DNA from: Symsagittifera roscoffensis
Lineage: Eukaryota; Xenacoelomorpha; Acoela; Convolutidae
Reading direction: 5' to 3'
DNA: 64,000 nucleotides
Assembly: GCF_963678635.1 (NCBI RefSeq)
Contig: NC_087063.1
Coordinates: forward strand, 84,861,574 to 84,925,573
The translations under genes and the position numbers were made by a program. The notes below the pieces were generated by a model that saw only the letters and a program-made list of their open reading frames with translations, made no database searches and was not told the DNA's origin. Below are positions 31,797 to 41,388 of the stretch, one piece after another (the stretch's first letter is position 1; the number at the start of each line of letters is the position of its first letter).

Positions 31797-32342
31797 ATGG
31801 CGTCCAGAGGAGCTGCCAAACGTCCAGAAGGTACAGACGGCAGTGACTACCAGAGCAGAACTGTGATCGCCAACAGATACTTAGCCAGTGCGAAAGCCAA
31901 ATCCAGAATGAAAATGTTCATCTTCGCTCATTACATTCTACACGTCGTCACTGTCTCAATCATGATGCTATGTAAACACTTGGAAAAAGACCAGGCCAAA
32001 ATTAACCAGAACCCCTTTGTAATATCGCCCTGGTTATTAGTCTGGCTAGGCAGTAGTATACCGTGTGGATTAGCTTACATTTCACTTTCAAAGAACAAAC
32101 TAGCTCTGATTATAGTTTATGTCTGGGGTTCGATTTTTCTCGGATTTTGTCCGTTAGCAATGGCGTTATACCAGCTGTTTAACACGAAGCACGATCCTGC
32201 TAAGATGATATTCATATTAGACGTGGTGGCGCTGCCTATCGCCGAGTTGTTCATTTGTGTGCTGGGGTGTATGGTCCAGTTGGGAGGTTTCATCAACGCC
32301 AAGATCCTCAGGGATGCCTGGATGTCGAGGAAGGAATCGTAA
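31797..32342 (+). CDS. JAGN1: Jagunal homolog 1 (JAGN1)
   Basis: A complete single-exon ORF of 181 aa; the family is about 180 aa. JAGN1 is a four-pass ER membrane protein needed for ER organisation and the early secretory pathway. The N-terminus MASRGAAKRPEGTDGSDYQS matches the animal family hallmark MASR...GTDGSD(F/Y)Q. Hydrophobic segments lie at about 40-62 (FIFAHYILHVVTVSIMML), 75-95, 103-127 (LALIIVYVWGSIFLGFCPLA) and 135-163. The C-terminus ILRDAWMSRKES is short and basic, like the family's cytosolic tail. The start is fixed by the conserved N-terminus. SRP14 follows 267 bp downstream on the same strand with its own acceptor-like site, suggesting co-transcription. Confidence 0.92.
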   Translation: MASRGAAKRPEGTDGSDYQSRTVIANRYLASAKAKSRMKMFIFAHYILHVVTVSIMMLCKHLEKDQAKINQNPFVISPWLLVWLGSSIPCGLAYISLSKNKLALIIVYVWGSIFLGFCPLAMALYQLFNTKHDPAKMIFILDVVALPIAELFICVLGCMVQLGGFINAKILRDAWMSRKES

Positions 32343-32471
32343 AACTGAACATCTGAAATGATCTCGTGCTTGTCAGTTTCGATATTTCCAGCCTGTTATT
32401 TCTTGTAATTTAGATATAATTATGTAATTGTAAAATGTGCCGTTAGGTTTGGTAAAAAATTGTGAAAACTT

Positions 32472-32513
32472 GGTTTTCTACTTTTATCAAACGGTTTTCT
32501 ACTTTTATCAAAC
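32472..32513 (+). repeat. Perfect 21-bp tandem duplication between JAGN1 and SRP14
   Basis: A 21-nt unit beginning GGTTTTCTACTTTTATC is present twice head to tail in the 267-bp gap. The unit is pyrimidine-rich and could influence acceptor recognition, but that is inference. Confidence 0.85.
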
Positions 32514-32585
32514 GAAGAATTTGGTTTTTAAGCTATCGTAGAAACCATAAAAGTTATAGAAACTGTATGCAAGATAATGATGTGA

Positions 32586-32609
32586 CTTGTCTAATTTCAG
32601 AAGTGAGCC
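32586..32609 (+). promoter_or_regulatory. Acceptor-like site just upstream of the SRP14 start
   Basis: CTTGTCTAATTTCAG ends at 32600, leaving 9 nt (AAGTGAGCC) before the ATG. This is a candidate trans-splice acceptor for a downstream operon gene. Confidence 0.5.
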
Positions 32610-32942
32610 ATGGTTCTCCATGACAATGACGACTTCCTCAATCTGTTGCCCTCTTTGTTTGAAGACAGCCGACAGACGGGTTCGGTGGTGATCACAATGA
32701 AAAAGTACGATGGACACACCAAACCCAAACCCTCTGCCACCAACAAATACCCTCACGGAGCCCCCGAGTCTGCTGTGTTGTCATGTTTAATCAGAGCAAA
32801 GACGCCCAAAAAGAAGATCAGCACTGTAGTTCTGCCCAAGGACGTGAACAAGTTTCACATGCAGTTTGGAACTATTTTGAAAGCTAACATGGATGGACTC
32901 AAAAAAGCCCCCCGGCCGAACAAGGCTAAGGCCACCCACTGA
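32610..32942 (+). CDS. SRP14: Signal recognition particle 14 kDa protein (SRP14)
   Basis: A complete single-exon ORF of 110 aa (human about 136). With SRP9 it binds the Alu domain of SRP RNA in the cytosol and slows elongation while ribosomes are brought to the ER. Diagnostic stretches are MVLHDNDDFLNLLPSLFEDS, SGSV-like TGSVVITMKKYDG, TKPKP, CLIRAKTPKKKISTVV, KDVNKFHMQFGTILKANMDG and LKK near the C-terminus, all close to animal SRP14. The end is basic (RPNKAKATH) and lacks the long Ala/Lys tail of primates. It lies on the same strand as JAGN1, in a probable operon. A variant poly(A) signal, AATATA, may sit near 33162. Confidence 0.95.
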   Translation: MVLHDNDDFLNLLPSLFEDSRQTGSVVITMKKYDGHTKPKPSATNKYPHGAPESAVLSCLIRAKTPKKKISTVVLPKDVNKFHMQFGTILKANMDGLKKAPRPNKAKATH

Positions 32943-33390
32943 GAACTGATTTAATGTTTTCTCAGATAAATTCATATCTTTATTATGATGTATTTCGTTT
33001 GTGTATGTGTGCAATAGCGCGACAATTTTGTCCACCAGTATCTTTAAAATTGCCGTCGGTGCGGGAAAAATATGCTTATTGTGCTTATTGAACATATTTT
33101 TTCCCATTCCTAAGATCAGATGTTCGGAAATGCCTTGGTTACATTAAATGAAAACTGATCGTAATATAAAGAAAAGCTCGATAATGGTTTTGTTTAATCT
33201 GATTTTTTGTCCGTATGATTGTAAAATCCTATTCAAATAGTTCTAATTATTAATTTTGTTTTTACGTAGATGATTAAAAAATGAAATTTATCTTTCTTTC
33301 AGTTGGTCACGCTTTTTTCGATTTAGTTTCCTTGAAGTTTTAGGGTTCAGTACAAGAGAACCGAAGTACAAGTGGGCCGAAAATTTGATA

Positions 33391-33915
33391 ATGTTTTTAG
33401 AGTGCCGAAAAGTTTTTTCAGCACAAAGTTTTACAAGGACTAAAAATGAAGCTGTAAGAACTAAGTGCAATAGAAGGGACAGCGAAAAAATGAATACTGT
33501 AGTTATGACTGGAATCAATAAAATAAACAAACTATTCTCAATTAGCGTCATAGATTTTGTTAAATGTATACAATTACTCCAGCAATTAACAAAATTTTCT
33601 TCCGTTTTGTGGAAAACTCCGAAGTTAAACTCATTGAACTTAAAAAATTCTGAAGTTAAACACATTAGAAAATTGAAAAGAAGCTCATTAATTCAACGAC
33701 AGCTCATTTCCGGCTTTCTGAAACACTTATTTAGCTTTCGGAACTGTTGTACTTCGGCATTTTTGAACACCCCCAGTTTTAGCAGCGGGTTTTATCCCGA
33801 GCGCAGTTTGATTATCCAAGACCAAACAATAGTTAATTTTCATCCATTTTCCAAGTTAACCAATAGACTAGACCCACGAATTAGACAAGCGAGCTATATA
33901 ATTATCCTTAATTAG
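33391..33915 (+). CDS. Uncharacterised basic ORF, 174 aa, possible third operon gene
   Basis: I recognise no family. The ORF opens MFLECRKVFSAQSFTRTKNE and ends DPRIRQASYIIILN. It is basic, with no clear domain or membrane segment. It lies about 450 bp after SRP14 on the same strand, and an acceptor-like TTTATCTTTCTTTCAG ends at 33301, about 90 nt before the ATG. It is long for this AT-rich background and does not overlap a repeat I can identify, but a 125-codon ORF overlaps it on the other strand. It may be chance. Confidence 0.3.
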   Translation: MFLECRKVFSAQSFTRTKNEAVRTKCNRRDSEKMNTVVMTGINKINKLFSISVIDFVKCIQLLQQLTKFSSVLWKTPKLNSLNLKNSEVKHIRKLKRSSLIQRQLISGFLKHLFSFRNCCTSAFLNTPSFSSGFYPERSLIIQDQTIVNFHPFSKLTNRLDPRIRQASYIIILN

Positions 33916-34139
33916 TCAGTCAAACCAATATAACGAAAAATGATGCGAGTTTGAATCTGTCACTAATACACGTTTGGATATTAATACTAAAATCGCACAC
34001 GATCTAGTAGCAAAGGTTTTGTGCGGTTTTTAAGAGCCTAGGTTTGTCTATAGACGAGGTGTTAACAAAAAAGAGTACCCGGTTGCTGTGCAGACAAATC
34101 CGACCAAAAATTCCGCCCACAACGAAAAAACAACTTTTT

Positions 34140-34450
34140 TTAAACCTTGCGATAGGCAATGGTATTGCAATCGGGTAACAGAGTTTTTCCCGTAAGTAAC
34201 TTTAAGCACAGATTGGTCAAAATTAGAAATGCTAAATTTAGGTTCAGTTCTGAATAAATTCAATTTTTTTTGTGTCTGGCGCACATGGTCTGAAGGTAAC
34301 GAATACTCCTGGGACGGCAATAGTCCTGCGTTCGAATCTGACAGGATCTGTTTATTTTTCAAACCGGAAGTTTTCCGTTTCACAAAAAAATTGTCGGCTC
34401 ATTATTTGTCAAATTTTATTTTGTCTAGTTGCCGGATTTTATAATTTTGT
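34140..34450 (+). mobile_element. tRNA-derived SINE-like element
   Basis: The 5' hairpin is decayed (CCTTGC-GATAG-GCAATGG), followed by AATCGGGTAACAGAGTTTTT and CCCGTAAGTAACTTTAAGCA. The A-box region GGTCTGAAGGTAACGAAT and B-box region GCGTTCGAATCTGACAGG are present, and the tail has TCGGCTCATTATTTGTC. Confidence 0.6.
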
Positions 34451-35891
34451 TACATTATAGTTGCTTTTAGTGTTCTGATTTACCTCGGATATGTGTAATT
34501 TTGCTACCCTTGACTTTTTGTTTTCTTTTTTTTTTGCTTAAAATTTTTATTCTGCCCAAATGATTTCGCCCTGTTTTTCATCAGCTTAGTAACCTAATTT
34601 CGATTCGTTTTAAGGAAAGCTAAAATTGTATCCTCACCTCTGGATCGCACAAAATGCTAAAAATTTTAATAGAGATTCTAGTTCAAGTTTTTCATGACAA
34701 CTGTTTTCGGCTTTGGTTTTTTTCTTTTCCTTTTCTTTTGGCTTGACAGGTTTTGGCTTATGTGATGTCGTTTTAAAGGCCATGTTGCGTCTTTCGACGA
34801 GCGAAAACAATTTGTGTGTGCGTGTCTATGTTTTTAGGGTTAAGGGGAATTATTATCTTAAGTCTTGTTGATTTTTTTTCGACCTGAAGGGTTTCTGACA
34901 AGGTATTTTTCGGCTTTGTTACCGTTTTGTAAAGTTTCTTCCGATGCTTATTTTACATTCCATTGTATTGGCATGTTTTTAAATTGACGTTTTCGTTTTT
35001 TTTTTCGATTTGTTTTGGCTTTCTTGTTTTTTATTGCAAGTTTTGTATCGCAAATTCATTTTCGAAGCGTATTTTCTTTCAAAATGTTATACAGTATGTT
35101 AATTTTTTTATTTCAAAGCTCCTTTTTGCCGTTCTTAATTGTTTTTCCGAAGTGCTGAATACTTCGATGTCTTACGTCTGAGATTATGATATCGATATAA
35201 TTCAGATATTTTTTTTCCGAGAGCAAAAAAAACCGAAGATTTTTTTATTGAAGAAGTCGAAATCGAAGAAGTCGAAGTCGGTCTAAAGTGAATAACAACC
35301 CCACTCTATAAATTTTTTTCTTTGAAAATGGTGTAAAGTGGTTGCGAATTTCAGAGAAGCTATCAGCAGGGCTTACCAGGCCTGTTTAAGGGTAGTTCGT
35401 TGGTATGATTTTCCTTTCCAGACTGAGTTTGTATGTTGAGCTAAGCACTTGTTTGCTACTCAGGGCCGTTTTTTTTTTGCATCTAGAAATTTCGCGTGGT
35501 ACCACTTTAGCAGCCGAAATCGATCAGGCTGTAGTAGAATTGAAGCAAGAGATCCAGTGTGAGCTCGTCCTCACAAATAATCATTGACGTGACAGGGATC
35601 AAACTTTCGATCTGACGTTTTATGAGTGAACGTCTCACTAATATGATCAGTGCATGAAGTCAGAACAATCAAACGATAAAATCTTTCGATTTTGGTCTGA
35701 TTGTAAAATCTCAATCCGATATTTAAAAAAAACGAAAACAAAAAAGTTATTAATGAATAAGTTCTATTGAAATCGATAGAATTGATTCAATTTGAAAAAA
35801 ATTGGTTAGTTAAAATTTTTGTCTTATATTTCCATATTTTTTGCTAAGGATGTCGAAATCTCTTTTTGTTTGACATCGCATGGACTGTCTA
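34451..35891. other. Gene-free stretch
   Basis: AT-rich with poly-T runs. A purine-rich repeat of AGAAGTCGAA is present near 35250-35278. Short ORFs carry no recognisable protein. Confidence 0.4.
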
Positions 35892-36748
35892 CATGGTCTT
35901 TCAGTTAGAATGGTTTTTTGAAACGTCTATAACTTTAAAATGGAACATTGGATTTAACTGATTCTTTTTACATTTATTATGTAACAGATTAATATTTTTG
36001 AACACGTACATTAGAGTTATAATAACTGCTGGAAATGTCCGCCATTTTCTTGAAAACAAAGATGTAACCGCTTCTCAAAATTTGTTGCTGCTTTCACTCC
36101 CTGTGCCGGAGTTATTGTTCCTCAAGCGTTCTCCACAGTTTGCATAAGATTTGGGACTGCCTGGGGGTTTGCATCAAATATCATTTTACCCAAATGACCC
36201 CATAGCCAAAAATCCAATGGATTCAAGTCCGGGCTTTGGGGTGGCCAAGGAATTGCACTAATCCTGCTTATAATCCTCGCGCCAAGTCCTGCGTTATTCC
36301 AGTTCCTTTGCGATTGGAAGTCGCATTGGGTGCTTGATAATCTTCTTGAAAATTTCCCTATACACGAAAAAAATGATGACCTTTCAATCTTGTGCTTTCA
36401 AGGGGTGTGATATTGAAGTCCTGGATATATTGCCGGCGAAATAGGTTGGGTTGTTTAGTCTTGCAAATAATGTGTTTCTTTTGCGCAACAGTAAAAGGCA
36501 TAGTGAACATTCAAACACGTAGAAAAGACTAACTGCATATGCTTACTCAGCCTGTGTGAACATGTTTTGTTAGACGTGTGATTTTCCCGCTGTAAATTTT
36601 CCCACGTGTTCAAAATTAATATTACTCTAATGTACGTGTTCAAAAATCTTAATGTTATATAATAAATGTAAAAAGAATCAGTTAAATCCAATGTTCCATT
36701 TAAAAGTTATAGACGTTTCAAAAAAACCATTTTAACTGAAAGACCCTG
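35892..36748 (-). mobile_element. Dead Tc1/mariner-type transposon with about 130-bp inverted repeats
   Basis: The left end CATGGTCTTTCAGTTAGAAT and the inverse of the right end CAGGGTCTTTCAGTTAAAAT begin inverted repeats of about 130 bp (35892-36021 and 36619-36748). TA dinucleotides flank both ends, as in Tc1/mariner target sites. On the minus strand the interior reads WPPQSPDLNPLDFWLWG (about 36189-36239), the DDE_3 transposase motif around the third catalytic acidic region. Frames are broken, a stop follows, and only about 600 bp of interior remains, so it is inactive and internally deleted. Confidence 0.75.
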
Positions 36749-37780
36749 TAGTTAATGTATTCAGAAGAATTCCTGAATCAGTTGCAATTTTTAATCGCGA
36801 TCGCATTCTAAATTTTCTTCGGAAAAATCATTGTCAAATAAATTTCTCCACTACATATCTTATTTTCTGCAAACTTGAAGCTTCTATTTTTGAGGTTTTT
36901 TTCTGCGAATTGTAAACGTAGTTTTGTTGATTATGCTCTTCGATTAAATAGTTTTCGTCGTAAAATTCATGAGTTTTGTTGTCTTTTTTCTTAGTTTTGA
37001 TAGCGGGTCAGGTGTCAACGGGAACTGTGTCGCAGGTTAATATTTCCTCTTTTCAAACGTTATTCATGTCAATGCTTTGTCTGGTAATTAAAGTCTGATA
37101 ATCACTTCTCTGTGGCTTCGTTTTCTGTCTGAAACATTCGTTTTAAAAATTGATTTCTTGTCTGTCGATTGAGTTGTTAAGTGGTGGTCAATTTCAATCT
37201 GAACCACGACGTATTTTGCTTGATAGAAATACATAATAGTGTCTGGATTTTCAATTAAGGTCAATGTATAAGCCACTGTCATTCTTAATCGACAATCTTA
37301 GAAATTTTTTCTAGGGTTTTTTGAATTAGATAAAATTAGACTTGTTTTTTTTTTGTTACAAATTAGCGCTTGAAGTTTTTAAAAGATATCAGTAGTTTAT
37401 ATTCTATCGGCCAAGTTCTGTCGCCCATTTTCAAATGTCTTCTGTATACGCATTTTCACATGCGAGAGCGACTCTTCTTTGTATCCTACGCATGCCATTT
37501 TTGTTCATCAGTTCAAAAACAAACGAAATTTGTGGGCAAAATGTGATGATAATTGAGTATTACAGCCATATGTAAATTTGTATGATAGTGACACTGTGTA
37601 GGCAAACGTTGAAAGCACTAAAAAGGACATATGGAGTGGAGAACGGTAAAAGAGACGCAAAAACAAGTGACTCGTAATTGCGAACAAGACTTTTTCCCGT
37701 AAACAATTTTTCTTACAAATCTGTAAGAATATGACTTTGCTTTTTCATGGAACTTCAACAACTTCCATCTGTAACTTCAC
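36749..37780. other. Gene-free stretch
   Basis: AT-rich unique sequence. A partial 5' SINE module (GACTTTTTCCCGTAAACAAT) lies near 37688-37707. I see no gene. Confidence 0.4.
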
Positions 37781-38400
37781 AGTATCTGACCGTTTTTTGT
37801 ATACTTTTTGACTTTTCTCGAAAAATACCCACTCAAATCGGATATTTTTGTTTCAACCAAAGATCGAGATGTGGTAAGCTCCTATGCTTAAATTTGCTTG
37901 ACGCTAAGTTTATTGACCTCGGAAAAATCAAATGTTTGATTTGTTGACTGTTTTTTTGGAAACTTATTGACTTTTCTCGTTAGCTATACTGCCAAATTTT
38001 GTATCAATGGTTAATTTGAAATAACCTGTTGTTGAAAGCCTACTTCTATAAATGGATACGCTCAATTATTTTTAGAAAAAATAATTGCCTTCAAAAAAGT
38101 CAAAATTTTGAAACTTCGACTATTTTTGTTTGATTTTTCTCGAAAAGTACCCTGGCAATTTTCAGTCTTGATGGTCAACCGAGAAACCCGATTTTGGGAA
38201 CCATCTCTGCAGAAGCGACATCCCTATTACATCTGAGATGAAGGGTTCAGAAAGAAAATTTGCGAGCATTTTTCCTACAGAATCATCGACTCCTAAATTT
38301 GTTGTAAGGGAAATGTTGCGTCGTTGGGGAAATTCCATTATCTCAAATCTTTTTTCTCTCTTCCCACTTTTTTTTTTACTAGAATCAACAAAGGTTTTGG
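37780..38400. repeat. Diverged satellite-like array
   Basis: CTCGAAAAATACCC, CTCGTTAGCTATACTGCCAA and CTCGAAAAGTACCCTGGCAA begin successive monomers at about 37817, 37976 and 38137, spaced 159-161 bp. Each also has a CGGAAAAATCAAA-like segment. Confidence 0.55.
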
Positions 38401-38650
38401 GCAAAGTCTTGTTTTGAAATAATCTATTTCATACAGCGTCACTAAAACAACTTCACCAAGTATCAAACATGTACATCCAGCCTTAGCTAGGCCCCAAGTT
38501 CTATTTCAGCGAGACAAACAAAAATTTTGGTTCACCTAGTGTTTTTTCACCATTTTTGATTTTTTTCGACTTATAATTCAAAAAGCATAGAGTTCTTTTT
38601 GGGTTTGACAATTTTCACTTTTGTTAGGCTTGCGATTAGCCAGAGTTGTC

Positions 38651-41388
38651 AAACTGGATTATAGACTTTTTTCGGGTTAACAACTTTTTTAACAGAATCA
38701 CTGTATTTTGATTCATAATGAATTCAAATTACTAAGAGTTCCTAGCTAAGTTAGCCTGGAGGTAACCAATATGCCTGGGATGGCAAAGTTGCTATGCTCG
38801 AATCTGACCAGGACCTGTAAAACACAATTTGGACTTTTTTCTCCGCACTTCTCAAGTTAGTTAAACCTTTTAATAATCGGTTTGTTGAATTTTTTTTAGT
38901 TTTCATTTTTTTCTCAAACTTAAGTAATTTTCAAAAAAAGAGGTATCAATTGAAAGACCGGCTACTCCCCTGTGTGCCTTCATACTCTCCTAGAGTCTCT
39001 TTTTCCTTGACTTCTCTGTCTACAGTTTTCGAAAAAGTTTGTGGGGGAATATTTGACCCATATTTTCGATTTTTTTTTTTTCATTTTCTTGATAAATACG
39101 CCTGCCAAATCTGAGTTTTTAATTTCAATGAATAGAATGAACTCAAAAAGCTCGCAGCTACGCCCAATTTTTTATCACACATAGTTATGGCCCTCGGAAT
39201 AGTCAAATATTTTGATTTCTGACAGTTTTTTTTTTAATTTTTCAACTTTCTCGAAAACTACTCTGCCATATTTGTTGAGAGTTTGAGTTCAAATCAATAA
39301 ACGCGTTGTTGGAAGCTCATTAGCTTACGCAACTACTTTCAAACTTTGCTGACACAAAAAGTCATGACCCTCGGAAAAGTCAAAGTTCTGATTTTTTTGA
39401 CCGTTTTTTTTTAAGTTTTTGACATTTCTCGAGAGGTACCCTACCAAATTTTTTGGGTTCAATCAAAATTTCAGGTTGAGTGGAACCCTTATGCAGAAGT
39501 GGCCACGCCATATTTTTTCACACAAAAAGCTATGATTCTCGGAAAAGTCAACTCTCTGATTAGTTGACCGTTTTTTGGACTTTTTTCGCTAACTATCCTG
39601 CCAAATCTGGTATCATAGGTTAAGTCGAAAAACAAGTTGTTGAAAGTCTGTCTACCTTTATAAATGGCTGTGCCCAGTTTGTTTAAGAAAAAAGTTATGG
39701 CTTTCAAATAAGACGAACTTTTTAAACTTCGTCAGTTTTTTTGCAATTTTTTGACTATCCGCGAGAACTACCGTGTCATTTCGCAGGTTTTGTTCTATCG
39801 AGAAACCTGGTTTTGGGCTTAAGCAGCCACAATCTGCACTTTGCAGGAAAATGTCAGGAATTTTGGAAATTTTTTTGACCGTTTTAGAATTTTTGAGATC
39901 AAATCTGAGATGAAAATTTCAACTTAAAGAACCGGTTGCGATAATGGTTCCGACAGTAGCGGCGGCTCCTGAAAATTGTATGAGCAATGTCATCTTCTTG
40001 GGATAATTGATTGTGTTAAAATATTTTACTCTCCTTGCTTATTTTAGTATAGAAAGAACTAAGGTGTTGGTTAAAGTCAAATTTTTAAAATCAAATTTTT
40101 CGTACCGCATCAGTAAAGCGAATTCATTCAATATCAAACACATACCTCCAGCTTTAGCTGAGCCCCTAATTGTTTTTAATCTAGACATACGAAAATTTTT
40201 GTTACCTAGTTTTTTTCAACATTTAATTTTTTTTCCTTCTTCTGTTTCTCTTTGTTTGTGTTGTATTGCAGGTGGTTCGAAGCTCTGCTTCGCCTCTGTG
40301 TTGAAAATCGTTCCTTATTTATATAATTTTTGACTCTGATTTTGCTTCATTGTTTTTTTGCTGAATTGATAATGCTTTTTTATGCTTTGTAACGTTTGAA
40401 GAGGGGTAAGGCGTCTTCGAGTTTTCAAACTTGATTTTACTCAGTCGAAGTATTTTATGGCCATAAAATATTTATTACGCTTGCGATTAGCAAGCGTTCT
40501 CAAAAAAGATTGATTTTTTTATGGGTTAAAAACTAGTTAGTAAAATCAGTTGAATAACATCATGCTGACATGCTCAATTTCATGAAAATTTAAGTTCAAC
40601 TACTGCATGCTGGGTTTCTTTTGGCTAATTCTTTTTTCAGCATGGTGCACCCATCCTATAGTTGTTGTATCGCAAGTGGTGCGAAGCTCAGCTTCGCCTC
40701 TGTGTGACAACTTTGTATTCAGCCCACCAGGCGTCTGCACAAAAATTGTTAGTTAAGTGACCTCTTTGTAAATACATTGCTTGTTCATTTAACATTGATG
40801 ATCGCGTCTCTAGATCGTGTTTTCCTGAAATTGAACCTCTGTCTAGAAAAAGATGAATTTATAGAAGATCGAAAACAGTAGACTCGAAAACATTTTTGTG
40901 GCTGACCGGGTTTATGCTCAAAAATTGTTGAATTCAGTACCGATTTGTTTCTATAAAAATGTAACTTTCTATTTTCTTATGTGTCATATTTTTTTTAAAA
41001 CTAGTGAACTTTATTCATGACTAAGATAAGGAAGTTTCGTTAGATTTAACTTTCCTCGACTTTTTTCGTCTTATTTTCTGTCTGCTATACTGTCATGCTA
41101 CGTTTGTAGTGTATCGCAAGTGATGTGAAGTTCTGCTGTGCCTCTGTGAAACATTGAAATGTGGGATGATCTTCACAAATAATGAGAAAAGAGACTGAAA
41201 TCGGTAGAAATTACCATTATGAAATTGGTATACGTTGTGCTGATTGCACTTTCGCTAGTATCACATTCGGTTGTAAGTTTGAGTTCGCAAAGATCAAGAG
41301 TTTGTTTATGCAAAGGTAAGTCATTTCATATCCGATCTGATTTTGAAATGAAACGCGCTTGAAAAGCAGGTGACTTACAAAATCAAAA
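38651..41388 (+). repeat. Copy 1 of a large tandem segmental duplication
   Basis: This copy starts with a SINE segment (CTGGATTATAGACTTTTTTC, TTAGCCTGGAGGTAACC, TCGAATCTGACCAGGACCTG), then a five-monomer satellite array (about 39060-39900), two 38-nt hairpin modules (40264, 40669), a third (41112) and the candidate signal-peptide exon (41219-41315). It matches 41389-44930 in order at high identity. Its SINE lacks the roughly 300-bp tail that copy 2 has, and it lacks the insert at 43681-44155. Confidence 0.85.
41219..41315 (+). CDS. Candidate signal-peptide first exon, copy 1
   Basis: From ATG at 41219 the frame reads MKLVYVVLIALSLVSHSVVS then LSSQRSRVCLCK, and stops at a consensus donor CAAAG|GTAAGT. 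The N-terminus is a classic signal peptide: a Lys followed by a hydrophobic core of about 17 residues. The exon is 97 nt (phase 1). I find no partner exon downstream, so this is an orphan first exon of a possible small secreted Cys-containing protein, or a chance ORF in a repeat. The duplicated copy at 44753 has a broken hydrophobic core. Confidence 0.35.
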
